From Bacteroidota bacterium (GTDB lineage: Bacteria > Bacteroidota > Bacteroidia > Chitinophagales > Chitinophagaceae), in contig JAKAJX010000089.1 of NCBI GenBank assembly GCA_021824855.1, positions 1-9,539 of the forward strand: 9,539 bases of DNA. The letters are read 5' to 3'. The notes under the pieces were generated by a model, which was not told the origin of the DNA, ran no database searches, and was given only the letters and a program-made list of their open reading frames with translations. This document shows, piece by piece, positions 1 to 6,906 of this stretch (the first letter of the stretch is position 1; every line of letters begins with the position of its first letter). Both the position numbers and the translations under genes were made by a program.

Positions 1-539
1 CATCTACTATTTACCAGTTAATTTCTAAAGAAATCAATAAAACATTATCGAATGTTTTAAACAAAGTATTTCATGATAAAAGATTACATGTAGATATTGG
101 TACATCGGTATACAACAGCACTAACTTATTGCAAAACATAAATGGCGGTAGTGGTTATGTAACCACCAACGGATTTGATAGAAGTCGTTTTAATTTAAAG
201 TTGGGCTATAGTTTATTTAATGACAAAGTTGTAATTACGGTAGGTGGCGATTTAGATATGAATATTGGAGCTACTGCCAACTTGCCTACACAATGGTTAC
301 CCGATTTTAATGCCGAATGGTTTTTTACAAGTGATAGAAAATTAAGAATTATATTTTTCAGCAAAAATAGCCTCGACTATGGAGCTTCTACAACAGGCAA
401 TGCATTCGGAAAACTTAGTAGGCAAGGTGTAGGTTTATCGTATAAAAAAGATTTTGAAAAATTATTTGCTACCAAACAAGAAGATATTGAATTTAAATCG
501 GCAGCAAGTGCCAACACCAAAAAAGAAGGAACAAATTAA
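1..539 (+). CDS. C-terminal end of a TamB-like translocation/assembly protein (partial, 5' end outside window)
   Basis: The reading frame (first full codon at position 3) is open from the left edge to the TAA at 537-539, so about 178 C-terminal residues are visible. The fragment alternates short beta-strand-like stretches with turns, for example GYSLFNDKVVITVGGDLDMN, and later KLRIIFFSKNSLDYG and RQGVGLSYKKDFEKLF. This resembles the TamB_C (DUF490) end of the large Bacteroidota TamB-like proteins, which typically finish with strand-rich 'gaGLSYrkDF' segments. TamB proteins span the periplasm and help build the outer membrane or carry lipid to it. The last ~20 residues are polar and Lys/Ser/Ala-rich and look disordered. 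The assignment rests on pattern recognition of a short end. Another outer-membrane beta-rich protein is possible. The gene converges on the glycosyltransferase gene and overlaps it at the stop codons. Confidence 0.65.
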   Translation, partial: STIYQLISKEINKTLSNVLNKVFHDKRLHVDIGTSVYNSTNLLQNINGGSGYVTTNGFDRSRFNLKLGYSLFNDKVVITVGGDLDMNIGATANLPTQWLPDFNAEWFFTSDRKLRIIFFSKNSLDYGASTTGNAFGKLSRQGVGLSYKKDFEKLFATKQEDIEFKSAASANTKKEGTN

Positions 540-2080
540 GGCAATATGCCATCGGGAACTTGTTTACAATTTTTTAATCGATATACATAAAAAAAACGAA
601 CAACTTTTCCGCCACGGATTTGGTTATATACAATTGGCTTTTCAATTGTAGAAAAATATCGGCCATATACTTCATTAACATTAGTAGGAACATTAGAAGG
701 AACAATGCAATAAGCATCATCACCTTCATGTAGCTGATAGCGTTTTTTATTTAACCAGGCAAACTTATGTACATCTTCTAATTTACCTATTGCAATTAGT
801 TGCAAGTTGGCTTTTCGAGCAACATAAAATTCAATATGCCCTGCAGGAAACCACTTATTAGCTAATATTACCACGTTGGAAGGCATTTTACCCGATTGAA
901 TATCGGCTTTTACTAAATTGTTAAACTCATTTCCAAAAGTTTTCCAACCACTTAAATCTAATGTAGGGCAATATTCTCCATAGTTTTCTTCCTTTTGGCT
1001 TCCTAAATTAAAGGGTGCAAATTTTATAAGAAATACCGATACAAGTAAAACAAAGCCTACTAAAAAACCGGCATATTTAATATAGGCCGGATATATTTTC
1101 TTATCCGATTCAATTTCTAAATATTTTGCTGCAATAAAAAATAAAGGAATAAAAGCTGGTCCACTCCAATGCGGCAACGTTTCATTAAATAACGATATTC
1201 CCCAAAATAAAAATATCATTGGCAAACTCATACATAATAACCAAGTAGTTGTAACCGAAGAAAACATGTTTCCTCTTCGAAAAAGATATACCACAGAAAC
1301 AAGTAACAAAATAAAAATAATAGGGTTTTGATAGGCAAATTCGCCAGCCAATTCATGTATAAAAGAGTTCAATAAAATATGATGATGTGCTACTCGCTCC
1401 GAATGAAATTTATAGGTAATAAAATCGTTCTGCACATTCCAATAAACTATGGGTAATAATATTAATAAAGTAATTAAAACAGCCGCATATAAACGCCAAT
1501 TCATTAACCATTTTATTCTTTTAATTATTATAAATAATCCAAAGCCTACCCATAAATATAATCCGTGAACTTTACTAAGTGCAGCCAATCCAATGGCAAT
1601 ACCTAATAATAACCAATTAGCAGTTTTAGTAGTTTCATCTTTACATATTAATCTACACATTATGTATAAAGATGCTGTCCAGAAAGGCATTTGCGGAGAA
1701 TCGGGTAAAATAAAAAGTCCGGCTATAAAACCGGTATATACACTTACATTATAAATGATTGCTGCAAACCATCCATTTTTTTCGGAGCTAATTATTTTAC
1801 CAATATTAAAAATAAAAAAAGTTGAAATTGTACAACCAATAACAGAACCTAACCGAAGAGATATTTCATTAAGCCATTTTAAATTAAGAGAAGTTATTTG
1901 CATGAATATACCAACCATTGGCGGATGATCGAAATGATTCCAATCGGGTTGTAATGCGTAGGTGTAATAATACACTTCATCATTTCCTAACTCAAAAATT
2001 CCGGAGATAATAATTTTAAGTATAGCAGTAATTAGTAGAAAGTAAATCAACCTCTTTTTGTACTGCATAGTCATAATCAT
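536..2080 (-). CDS. GT-C membrane glycosyltransferase, family 39 / PMT_2-like (ArnT-type)
   Basis: 514-residue polytopic membrane protein, likely in the inner membrane, that would transfer a sugar from a polyprenyl-phosphate donor on the periplasmic face. The N-terminal hydrophobic helix (about residues 10-28) is followed by GNDEVYYYTYA (32-42), whose Asp-Glu pair sits where GT-C enzymes carry the catalytic acid in the first periplasmic loop. Next comes HFDHPPMVG (49-57), typical of the PMT_2 family. About ten hydrophobic segments follow up to residue ~353 (for example 155-170, 173-187, 197-213, 253-266, 278-297, 306-319, 335-353). A soluble C-terminal domain covers about 360-514. The acceptor (lipid, protein or polysaccharide) cannot be told from sequence. 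Starts at Met1, Met3 or Met5 are all possible and no Shine-Dalgarno is visible. The gene lies 34 bases after aroQ with no promoter box between them, so co-transcription is likely. The stop codon overlaps that of the TamB-like gene. Confidence 0.85.
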   Translation of the reverse strand: MIMTMQYKKRLIYFLLITAILKIIISGIFELGNDEVYYYTYALQPDWNHFDHPPMVGIFMQITSLNLKWLNEISLRLGSVIGCTISTFFIFNIGKIISSEKNGWFAAIIYNVSVYTGFIAGLFILPDSPQMPFWTASLYIMCRLICKDETTKTANWLLLGIAIGLAALSKVHGLYLWVGFGLFIIIKRIKWLMNWRLYAAVLITLLILLPIVYWNVQNDFITYKFHSERVAHHHILLNSFIHELAGEFAYQNPIIFILLLVSVVYLFRRGNMFSSVTTTWLLCMSLPMIFLFWGISLFNETLPHWSGPAFIPLFFIAAKYLEIESDKKIYPAYIKYAGFLVGFVLLVSVFLIKFAPFNLGSQKEENYGEYCPTLDLSGWKTFGNEFNNLVKADIQSGKMPSNVVILANKWFPAGHIEFYVARKANLQLIAIGKLEDVHKFAWLNKKRYQLHEGDDAYCIVPSNVPTNVNEVYGRYFSTIEKPIVYNQIRGGKVVRFFYVYRLKNCKQVPDGILP

Positions 2081-2114
2081 TGCTTAATCAAAACAAAAAA
2101 ATTTTATGTATGGA

Positions 2115-2537
2115 TTACTTCTTATCAATAATCCAATTAATAGCTAATTCATAACCTTTTAATCCTAATCCGGCTATAGTTCCTGCAGCTTTCGCAGAAA
2201 TATGAGATAAATGCCTAAATTCTTCTCTTGCATGAATATTAGAAATATGTACTTCAATAACCGGTGCAGTAATAGCAGCAACAGTATCTCCAATAGCAAC
2301 AGAAGTATGGGTATAGCCTCCTGGGTTTAAAATAATACCATCGTAATCAAAACCAACTTGCTGCAATTCATTAATTATTTCTCCTTCCACATTACTTTGA
2401 AAATAGGTTAATGTTGCTGCAGGATAGGCATTTTGCAGATAATCGAAATAATCTTCAAACGACTGATTACCGTATATTGTAGGTTCTCTTTTACCTAAAA
2501 GGTTCAAATTTGGACCATTAATGATGGCTATTTTCAT
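2115..2537 (-). CDS. aroQ: Type II 3-dehydroquinate dehydratase
   Basis: Converts 3-dehydroquinate to 3-dehydroshikimate, the third step of the shikimate pathway to aromatic amino acids, in the cytosol as a dodecamer of small flavodoxin-like subunits. The 140-residue length is normal for type II enzymes. Catalytic and binding residues are all visible: N10 in INGPNLNLLGKREP (6-19), R17, the catalytic Tyr22 in the mobile lid, N71 and H77 in LNPGGYTHTS (70-79), E95 and H97 in EVHISN (95-100), and R108. The frame extends six codons upstream to an ATG at 2555, but family proteins begin at the MKIAIINGPN sequence, so the ATG at 2535-2537 is preferred. A -7-like box lies 83 bases upstream. The next gene downstream is the glycosyltransferase, whose function is not obviously related. 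Confidence 0.96.
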   Translation of the reverse strand: MKIAIINGPNLNLLGKREPTIYGNQSFEDYFDYLQNAYPAATLTYFQSNVEGEIINELQQVGFDYDGIILNPGGYTHTSVAIGDTVAAITAPVIEVHISNIHAREEFRHLSHISAKAAGTIAGLGLKGYELAINWIIDKK

Positions 2538-2619
2538 AACACTAAAGTACAGCAATTAATGATGCTTATGCTGGTAGATGAAAAATACATACTACTTTTT
2601 TTTACCATTTGCTAATAAC

Positions 2620-2627
2620 CAAAAGTA
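2620..2627 (-). promoter_or_regulatory. Candidate -7 box of the aroQ promoter
   Basis: On the minus strand the bases read TACTTTTG, a full match to the Bacteroidota -7 consensus TAnnTTTG. It lies in the 120-base gap between the end of carA and the start of aroQ. No clear TTG -33 element is seen 19-21 bases upstream; the bases there are only T-rich. An 8-base degenerate match in AT-rich DNA can arise by chance, so this is tentative. If real, it gives a 5' leader of roughly 75 bases and lets aroQ and the glycosyltransferase be transcribed apart from carA. Confidence 0.35.
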
Positions 2628-2657
2628 TATTTATTGAATGAGTGAAGAATAATTGCT

Positions 2658-3758
2658 TTAATTTTTATGCATCAATGCTACAAAATTATCAAACAAATAC
2701 CTACTATCGTGCGGACCAGGTGTAGCTTCGGGATGATATTGTACGCTGAATGCCGGTCTATTTTTTAGCCGAATACCTTCAATACTTTCATCATTTAAAT
2801 TAACATGCGTTACTTCAACATTAGGATGATTACGAACCGCTTCCGGATCAACGCCAAAACCATGATTTTGTGTAGTGATTTCGCTTTTCCCGCTGATAAT
2901 ATTTTTTACCGGATGATTTAATCCTCTATGGCCATGATGCATTTTAAATGTTGGAATATCGTTAGCTAAAGCAAGTAATTGATGACCTAAACATATACCA
3001 AATAATGGTTTGTTTTCTTCTAATATTCCTTTTATAGTTTCAATTGCATAAGGCAATGCTGCAGGGTCTCCAGGACCATTAGATATAAAATATCCATCAG
3101 GATTAAACTCTTTTAGCCTACTTAATGGAGTATTGGCAGGATGTACTTTTACATAAATACCTCGCTCTACTAAACAATTTAAAATATTTTTTTTAACCCC
3201 GAAATCTAAAACAGCAACTTTTAATTTGGCAGTTTCATCGCCAAGTAAATATTCTTCTTTTGTGCTTACCTCACTGGCCAAATCTAACCCGTCCATATTC
3301 GGACATTTGGCTAATTCTTGCTGTAATTTTTCGACTTCTACAATTTCCGATGAAATAATACAGTTCATGGCTCCTTTTGTACGAATATGGGTCACCAAAG
3401 CTCTGGTATCAATACCTTCAATAGCTACAATATTATTCTCAATTAAATATTCTTGCAAAGAACCTTTGGCCAATTTTCTACTGTATTGTTCTTCTAAATT
3501 TCTTCCAATTAATCCACGAATTTTTATTGTTTCACTTTCAACATCAGATTCTTTTATACCATAATTTCCAATGTGCACATTATTCATAATAATAATCTGA
3601 CCAGTGTAGCTTGGATCGGTGAATACTTCTTGATACCCCGTCATTCCTGTATTAAAACAGATTTCTCCGGTTGTTGTACCAATTTTTCCAAATGCTTGTC
3701 CGTAAAAAATATTTCCATCTTCTAATAATAAAATGGCAGGTTGAATTGTGTGAGACAT
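2658..3758 (-). CDS. carA: Carbamoyl-phosphate synthase small (glutaminase) subunit
   Basis: Hydrolyses glutamine and passes ammonia to the large subunit CarB to make carbamoyl phosphate for pyrimidine and arginine synthesis. The 366-residue length is normal. Residues 6-150 form the CarA-specific N-terminal domain, with the typical GEICFNTGMTGYQEVFTDPS (31-50) and GIDTRALVTHIR (115-126). The class I glutamine amidotransferase domain starts near residue 178 and contains ISNGPGDP (225-232), the nucleophile Cys256 in GICLGHQLLALA, then QNHGF (297-301), and the other two triad members His342 and Glu344 in SVQYHPEATPGPHDSR. Nothing is missing. CarB is not in the window. carA follows rplQ, a neighbour pair I recall from other Bacteroidota, but a terminator and a candidate promoter lie between them, so it probably starts its own transcript. 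The 120-base gap to aroQ is short. Confidence 0.98.
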   Translation of the reverse strand: MSHTIQPAILLLEDGNIFYGQAFGKIGTTTGEICFNTGMTGYQEVFTDPSYTGQIIIMNNVHIGNYGIKESDVESETIKIRGLIGRNLEEQYSRKLAKGSLQEYLIENNIVAIEGIDTRALVTHIRTKGAMNCIISSEIVEVEKLQQELAKCPNMDGLDLASEVSTKEEYLLGDETAKLKVAVLDFGVKKNILNCLVERGIYVKVHPANTPLSRLKEFNPDGYFISNGPGDPAALPYAIETIKGILEENKPLFGICLGHQLLALANDIPTFKMHHGHRGLNHPVKNIISGKSEITTQNHGFGVDPEAVRNHPNVEVTHVNLNDESIEGIRLKNRPAFSVQYHPEATPGPHDSRYLFDNFVALMHKN

Positions 3759-3780
3759 TTATTGTTATATTTTTCCTGTA

Positions 3781-3788
3781 CAAAAATA
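3781..3788 (-). promoter_or_regulatory. Candidate -7 box of the carA promoter
   Basis: The minus strand reads TATTTTTG, matching the Bacteroidota -7 consensus TAnnTTTG, 22 bases before the carA ATG. That spacing gives a short leader. The upstream spacer is occupied by the rplQ terminator hairpin (3791-3818), and these bases also form part of that terminator's T-rich tail. A TTG lies about 13 bases upstream, closer than the usual ~19, so the -33 element is weak or absent. The position is sensible, but the T-richness of a terminator tail raises the chance of a random match. Confidence 0.45.
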
Positions 3789-3818
3789 GAAAAGGCAGAA
3801 CCAATAAGTTCTGCCTTT
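3781..3818 (-). terminator. Intrinsic terminator after rplQ
   Basis: A perfect 11-base inverted repeat, AAAGGCAGAAC at 3791-3801 and GTTCTGCCTTT at 3808-3818, is separated by a six-base loop. In the minus direction it is followed by a T-rich tail (TCTATTTTT to 3782). It begins 28 bases after the rplQ stop, so it fits as the end of the infA-rplQ transcription unit. The flanking AAA/TTT could make it partly bidirectional, but no plus-strand gene ends here. Confidence 0.75.
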
Positions 3819-3845
3819 ATATAATAAACTTTTCAACATTTAAAT

Positions 3846-4379
3846 TTATTCGGCCGGTTTATCTTCTGTTAACGATGCATTTTCTTCCGCCTTAACTTCT
3901 ACAGCTTCTGTTGAAGTTTCGGTTTCAGTTACTTTTTTGGCTGTTCTACCACGACGAGTTTTCTTGGCAGGTTCAGCAGCTTTAGTAACAGATTTACCAT
4001 AAATTTCATTAAAGTCTACCAGTTCTATCATTGCTTGTTCAGCATTATCTCCTACTCTAATTCCTAATTTAATAATTCTAGTGTACCCTCCCGGGCGAGC
4101 AGAAATTTTAGGACCAACAACCGTAAATAATTCTTTAACCGCTGCTTTATCTTGTAAATAACTAAACACTATTCTGTGCTGATGGCTAATTTGTTCTTTT
4201 GAATCGCCTTTTTTAGTTTTTGTTATTAAAGGCTCAATATAAGTACGCAATGCTTTAGCTTTAGCCAAAGTAGTTACAATACGTTTATGAACAATTAATT
4301 GGCTTGCTAAATTGCTTAACAATGCTTCTCTGTGTGCCTTTTTACGGCCAAGATTATTGATTTTATCTCCGTGACGCAT
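3846..4379 (-). CDS. rplQ: 50S ribosomal protein L17 (bL17) with long charged C-terminal tail
   Basis: Large-subunit protein near the exit-tunnel side of the ribosome. The core (residues 1-128) begins with the family signature MRHGDKINNLGRKKAHREAL, then LASQLIVHKRIVTTLAKAKALR (24-45), and ends with GPKISARPGGYTRIIKLGIR (89-108) and AMIELVDFN (116-124). At 177 residues it is about 50 longer than the E. coli protein. The extra part (about 131-177) is first Lys/Arg-rich (AKKTRRGRTAKK) and then Glu/Thr-rich. This is low complexity and probably disordered; long L17 tails are usual in Bacteroidota. It is the last gene of the alpha operon, 136 bases after rpoA, and is followed by a strong terminator. 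Confidence 0.97.
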   Translation of the reverse strand: MRHGDKINNLGRKKAHREALLSNLASQLIVHKRIVTTLAKAKALRTYIEPLITKTKKGDSKEQISHQHRIVFSYLQDKAAVKELFTVVGPKISARPGGYTRIIKLGIRVGDNAEQAMIELVDFNEIYGKSVTKAAEPAKKTRRGRTAKKVTETETSTEAVEVKAEENASLTEDKPAE

Positions 4380-4515
4380 GACTGTTTGTTTTAAAGCTTA
4401 TACCGTGTCAGGAATTATAAGCCGTTATGAAATATTTAAAAGTTGTATGTTTAAGAAGTTTAAAATATTACTTCAGTATGTAAACTTTTGAACCGCTTAA
4501 ACCCTTGAACCTTTT

Positions 4516-5517
4516 TTAATTATCTAAATTATCTAAACCTAATTTTACTAAATCCATTCCAAAGCTTAATCCTCTTTCGGTTAATACTTGTTCAATTTCA
4601 CTTAAAGATTTTTGACCGAAATTTCTAAACTTCATTAAATCTTCTTGTTCGTATTGAACCAATTCGCTTAAGCTATTAATTTTAGCAGCTTTCAAGCAAT
4701 TGAAAGCACGAACTGAAAGATCTAAATCTTCTAATGGAGTTTTTAATACTTTACGCAATTGTAAAATTTGTTCATCTACCACATCTTCTTTCTTATCTTC
4801 CTTATTATCGAAAGTAATATTCTCGTCGGTAATAATCATTAAATGCTGAATTAAGATGCGTGAAGCTTGTTTTACTGCTTCTTCCGGATGAATTGTACCA
4901 TCTGTTGCAACATCTAAAATCAGTTTTTCATAATCGGTTCTTTGCTCTACGCGATAGTTTTCTATTGCATATTTTACATTTTTAATAGGCGTATGAATAG
5001 AATCGATAGCAATATAACCGAAAGGAGCTTCTTTACTTTTGTTTTCTTCTGCAGGCACATAACCTCTGCCTTTTGCAATAGTTAATTCTATATCTAACTT
5101 GGCAGAACTATCTAATGTAGCAATTAATAATTCAGGATTTACCACTTGAAAGTTTTGAGATACTTCACCAATCATTCCTGCATTAAATTCTGTGCGACTT
5201 TTAATTGATAAAGAAACTTTTTCACTGGTTACATCATGATCTACATGCTTTACAAAACGTACTTGCTTTAAGTTTAAAATAATTTCAGTAACGTCTTCTG
5301 TAATGCCTTTAATGGTTGCAAATTCGTGGTCTACTCCTTCAACTTTTATTCCCACAATTGCATAGCCTTCTAAGCTGCTTAACAATACTCTGCGTAAAGC
5401 ATTACCAACAGTTAAACCATAACCTGGTTCGAGTGGACGAAACTCAAATTGTCCTTCAAAATCATTTGCTTTTTGCAAAACAATTTTGTCTGGTTTCTGG
5501 AAGTTTAAAATAGCCAT
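4516..5517 (-). CDS. rpoA: DNA-directed RNA polymerase subunit alpha
   Basis: The alpha dimer is the scaffold for assembly of RNA polymerase, and its C-terminal domain touches upstream promoter DNA and activators. 333 residues, a normal length. The N-terminal assembly domain (1 to about 235) contains RPLEPGYGLTVGNALRRVLL (27-46) and the insert segment KGRGYVPAEENK (149-160). A charged, Lys/Asp/Glu-rich linker (about 237-250) leads to the C-terminal domain, LEDLDLSVRAFNCLKAA (262-278). There R270, N273 and K276 correspond to the DNA-contacting R265, N268 and K271 of E. coli. FRNFGQKSLSEIEQVL (297-312) closes the helix-hairpin-helix. A GGAG lies six bases before the ATG (5524-5527), the only well-placed Shine-Dalgarno-like sequence I noticed in this operon. 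Neighbours are rpsD (108 bases upstream) and rplQ (136 downstream). Confidence 0.99.
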   Translation of the reverse strand: MAILNFQKPDKIVLQKANDFEGQFEFRPLEPGYGLTVGNALRRVLLSSLEGYAIVGIKVEGVDHEFATIKGITEDVTEIILNLKQVRFVKHVDHDVTSEKVSLSIKSRTEFNAGMIGEVSQNFQVVNPELLIATLDSSAKLDIELTIAKGRGYVPAEENKSKEAPFGYIAIDSIHTPIKNVKYAIENYRVEQRTDYEKLILDVATDGTIHPEEAVKQASRILIQHLMIITDENITFDNKEDKKEDVVDEQILQLRKVLKTPLEDLDLSVRAFNCLKAAKINSLSELVQYEQEDLMKFRNFGQKSLSEIEQVLTERGLSFGMDLVKLGLDNLDN

Positions 5518-5625
5518 TTTATACTCCGTATTTTTTTTTGATTGTTTATTTTTGATTCCGGCTTTTCAATAAGCGGCAACATAATTTATTACACACTTAT
5601 CATCTAACTTTTTTAGTCTGCTCTA

Positions 5626-6231
5626 TTATTTAGAGTACAATTCCACTATTAATTGCTCTTTAATGTTTTCTGGAACATTATCTCTTTCAGGATAAGTTAC
5701 AAAAGTGCCTTTTTTCTCAGCATCATTCCAATCTAACCAACCAAATTTAGGATTTTTGCCACGAGATTTGCTGGTAATAGCCGAATTGTCGTTACTTTTT
5801 CCTTTGTATGAAATAATATCACCGGGTTTGCATGAATAGGAAGGAACGTTCATTATTTCGCCATTTACAGTAATATGTTTATGAGCTACTAATTGTCTTG
5901 CTTCCGGTCTAGATGCAACCATTCCCAAACGGAAAACAACATTATCTAACCGAGCTTCTAATAATTTAATTAAATTTTCACCGGTAACCCCTTTAATTCG
6001 TGAAGCTTCTTCAAATGTTTTACGGAATTGGCGTTCTAATACACCATAAGTGTACTTTGCTTTTTGTTTTTCTTTTAACTGAACAGCATACTCGCCTAAT
6101 GTTTTGCGTTTGCGAGCTGCGCCATGTTGGCCGGGAGGATTACTATTTTTCCCTAACCATTTTCCATTGCCTAAAATAGGCTCTCCGAAAATTCTGGAGA
6201 TTTTGGTTTTTGGACCTGTGTAACGTGCCAT
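5626..6231 (-). CDS. rpsD: 30S ribosomal protein S4 (uS4), zinc-free form
   Basis: Primary 16S rRNA-binding protein that starts assembly of the small-subunit body and helps set decoding accuracy. 201 residues, normal length. The N-terminus is MARYTGPKTKISRIFGEPI, and the four cysteines of the zinc-binding S4 form are absent, so this is the C-minus type. The central region has GQHGAARKRKTLGEYAVQLK (34-53). The S4 RNA-binding domain begins near residue 90 with LLEARLDNVVFRLGMVASR (90-108) and continues through VAHKHITVNGEIMNVPSYSC (115-134). In E. coli, S4 represses its own alpha operon by binding the leader before rpsM. Whether this happens here cannot be seen, but the infA leader is too short for such a site. 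Gaps of 143 bases upstream and 108 downstream show no match to TAnnTTTG. Confidence 0.98.
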   Translation of the reverse strand: MARYTGPKTKISRIFGEPILGNGKWLGKNSNPPGQHGAARKRKTLGEYAVQLKEKQKAKYTYGVLERQFRKTFEEASRIKGVTGENLIKLLEARLDNVVFRLGMVASRPEARQLVAHKHITVNGEIMNVPSYSCKPGDIISYKGKSNDNSAITSKSRGKNPKFGWLDWNDAEKKGTFVTYPERDNVPENIKEQLIVELYSK

Positions 6232-6374
6232 AATTGTTTTTCATTTCGATTTTTTTTGAATCGGCGTTTTGATCTGTAAAAAATCGTAAAAAATTAATCT
6301 CACGCCCTTTGTTAAAATGAAAGCTTTTGGCTTTATCAAAAAACTATTATAATTATTTTCTATCAGTATTCAAC

Positions 6375-6785
6375 TTATACTCTTCTTGCTTTAGGAGGGC
6401 GGCAACCATTATGAGGTAAAGGCGTAACATCTTTAATAGAAGTAACTTCAATACCGCTTTGTGCTACAGACCTAATGGCACCTTCTCTGCCCGAACCCGG
6501 ACCTTTTACATATACATCTACTCTTTTTAAACCTGCTTCTGCAGCTACTTTTGCTGCATCTGCGGCAGCCATTTGTGCTGCATAAGGCGTATTCTTTTTA
6601 GAACCGCGAAATCCCATTTTACCAGCAGAAGACCATGAAATAACTTGGCCTTGTTTATTGGTAAAAGAAACAATTAAATTGTTGAAAGTAGCATTGATAT
6701 GCAAATCTCCTGCAGCATCTACTTTTACTACTCTTTTTTTGGCAGCGGCTTTTGCGCTGTTTTGTGCTTTTGCTGTTTTTGCCAT
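6375..6785 (-). CDS. rpsK: 30S ribosomal protein S11 (uS11)
   Basis: Small-subunit platform protein next to S7, at the E site/mRNA exit. The 136-residue protein starts with an Ala/Lys-rich extension (MAKTAKAQNSAKAAAKKR). The conserved core follows: HINATFNNLIVSFTN (29-43), VISWSSAGKMGFRGSKKNTP (48-67), YVKGPGSGREGAIR (92-105), and the C-terminal IKDVTPLPHNGCRPPKARRV (117-136). All expected motifs are present. The start at 6785 fits the family. No Shine-Dalgarno is near it; the AGGAGG at 6821-6826 is 35 bases away and too far. It lies 121 bases after rpsM with a hairpin between (6872-6901). Confidence 0.98.
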   Translation of the reverse strand: MAKTAKAQNSAKAAAKKRVVKVDAAGDLHINATFNNLIVSFTNKQGQVISWSSAGKMGFRGSKKNTPYAAQMAAADAAKVAAEAGLKRVDVYVKGPGSGREGAIRSVAQSGIEVTSIKDVTPLPHNGCRPPKARRV

Positions 6786-6871
6786 TGTTAATTTTTTGAG
6801 GTAATCTTCTAAATATTTCGCCTCCTGTTATGCATTTTGGCAAACTATCCGGCGATTGTATAAAACCAAAA

Positions 6872-6901
6872 GCTCTAAGCCAGTAGCAAAGAGCTTAGAG
6901 C
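6872..6901 (-). terminator. Intercistronic hairpin after rpsM (attenuator, partial terminator or processing site)
   Basis: A perfect 9-base inverted repeat, GCTCTAAGC at 6872-6880 and GCTTAGAGC at 6893-6901, with a 12-base loop. It begins five bases after the rpsM stop. In the minus direction it is followed by TTTTGGTTTTA, an interrupted T-run. The form is that of a weak intrinsic terminator, yet it sits in the middle of a ribosomal protein operon, so partial read-through, attenuation or RNA processing/protection is more likely than full termination. No good promoter box is visible before rpsK. Confidence 0.5.
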
Positions 6902-6906
6902 ATTAT

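Noticed and set aside
454..651. 65-codon plus-strand frame over the TamB-like/glycosyltransferase junction
   Set aside because: It overlaps two well supported genes in other frames and has no recognisable content.
2538..2555. Longer aroQ start at 2555
   Set aside because: The six extra residues (MLYFSV) precede the universal MKIxxINGPN start of the family, so the internal ATG at 2535-2537 is the better choice.
3226..3564. 112-codon plus-strand frame inside carA
   Set aside because: Antisense shadow of a fully conserved carA sequence.
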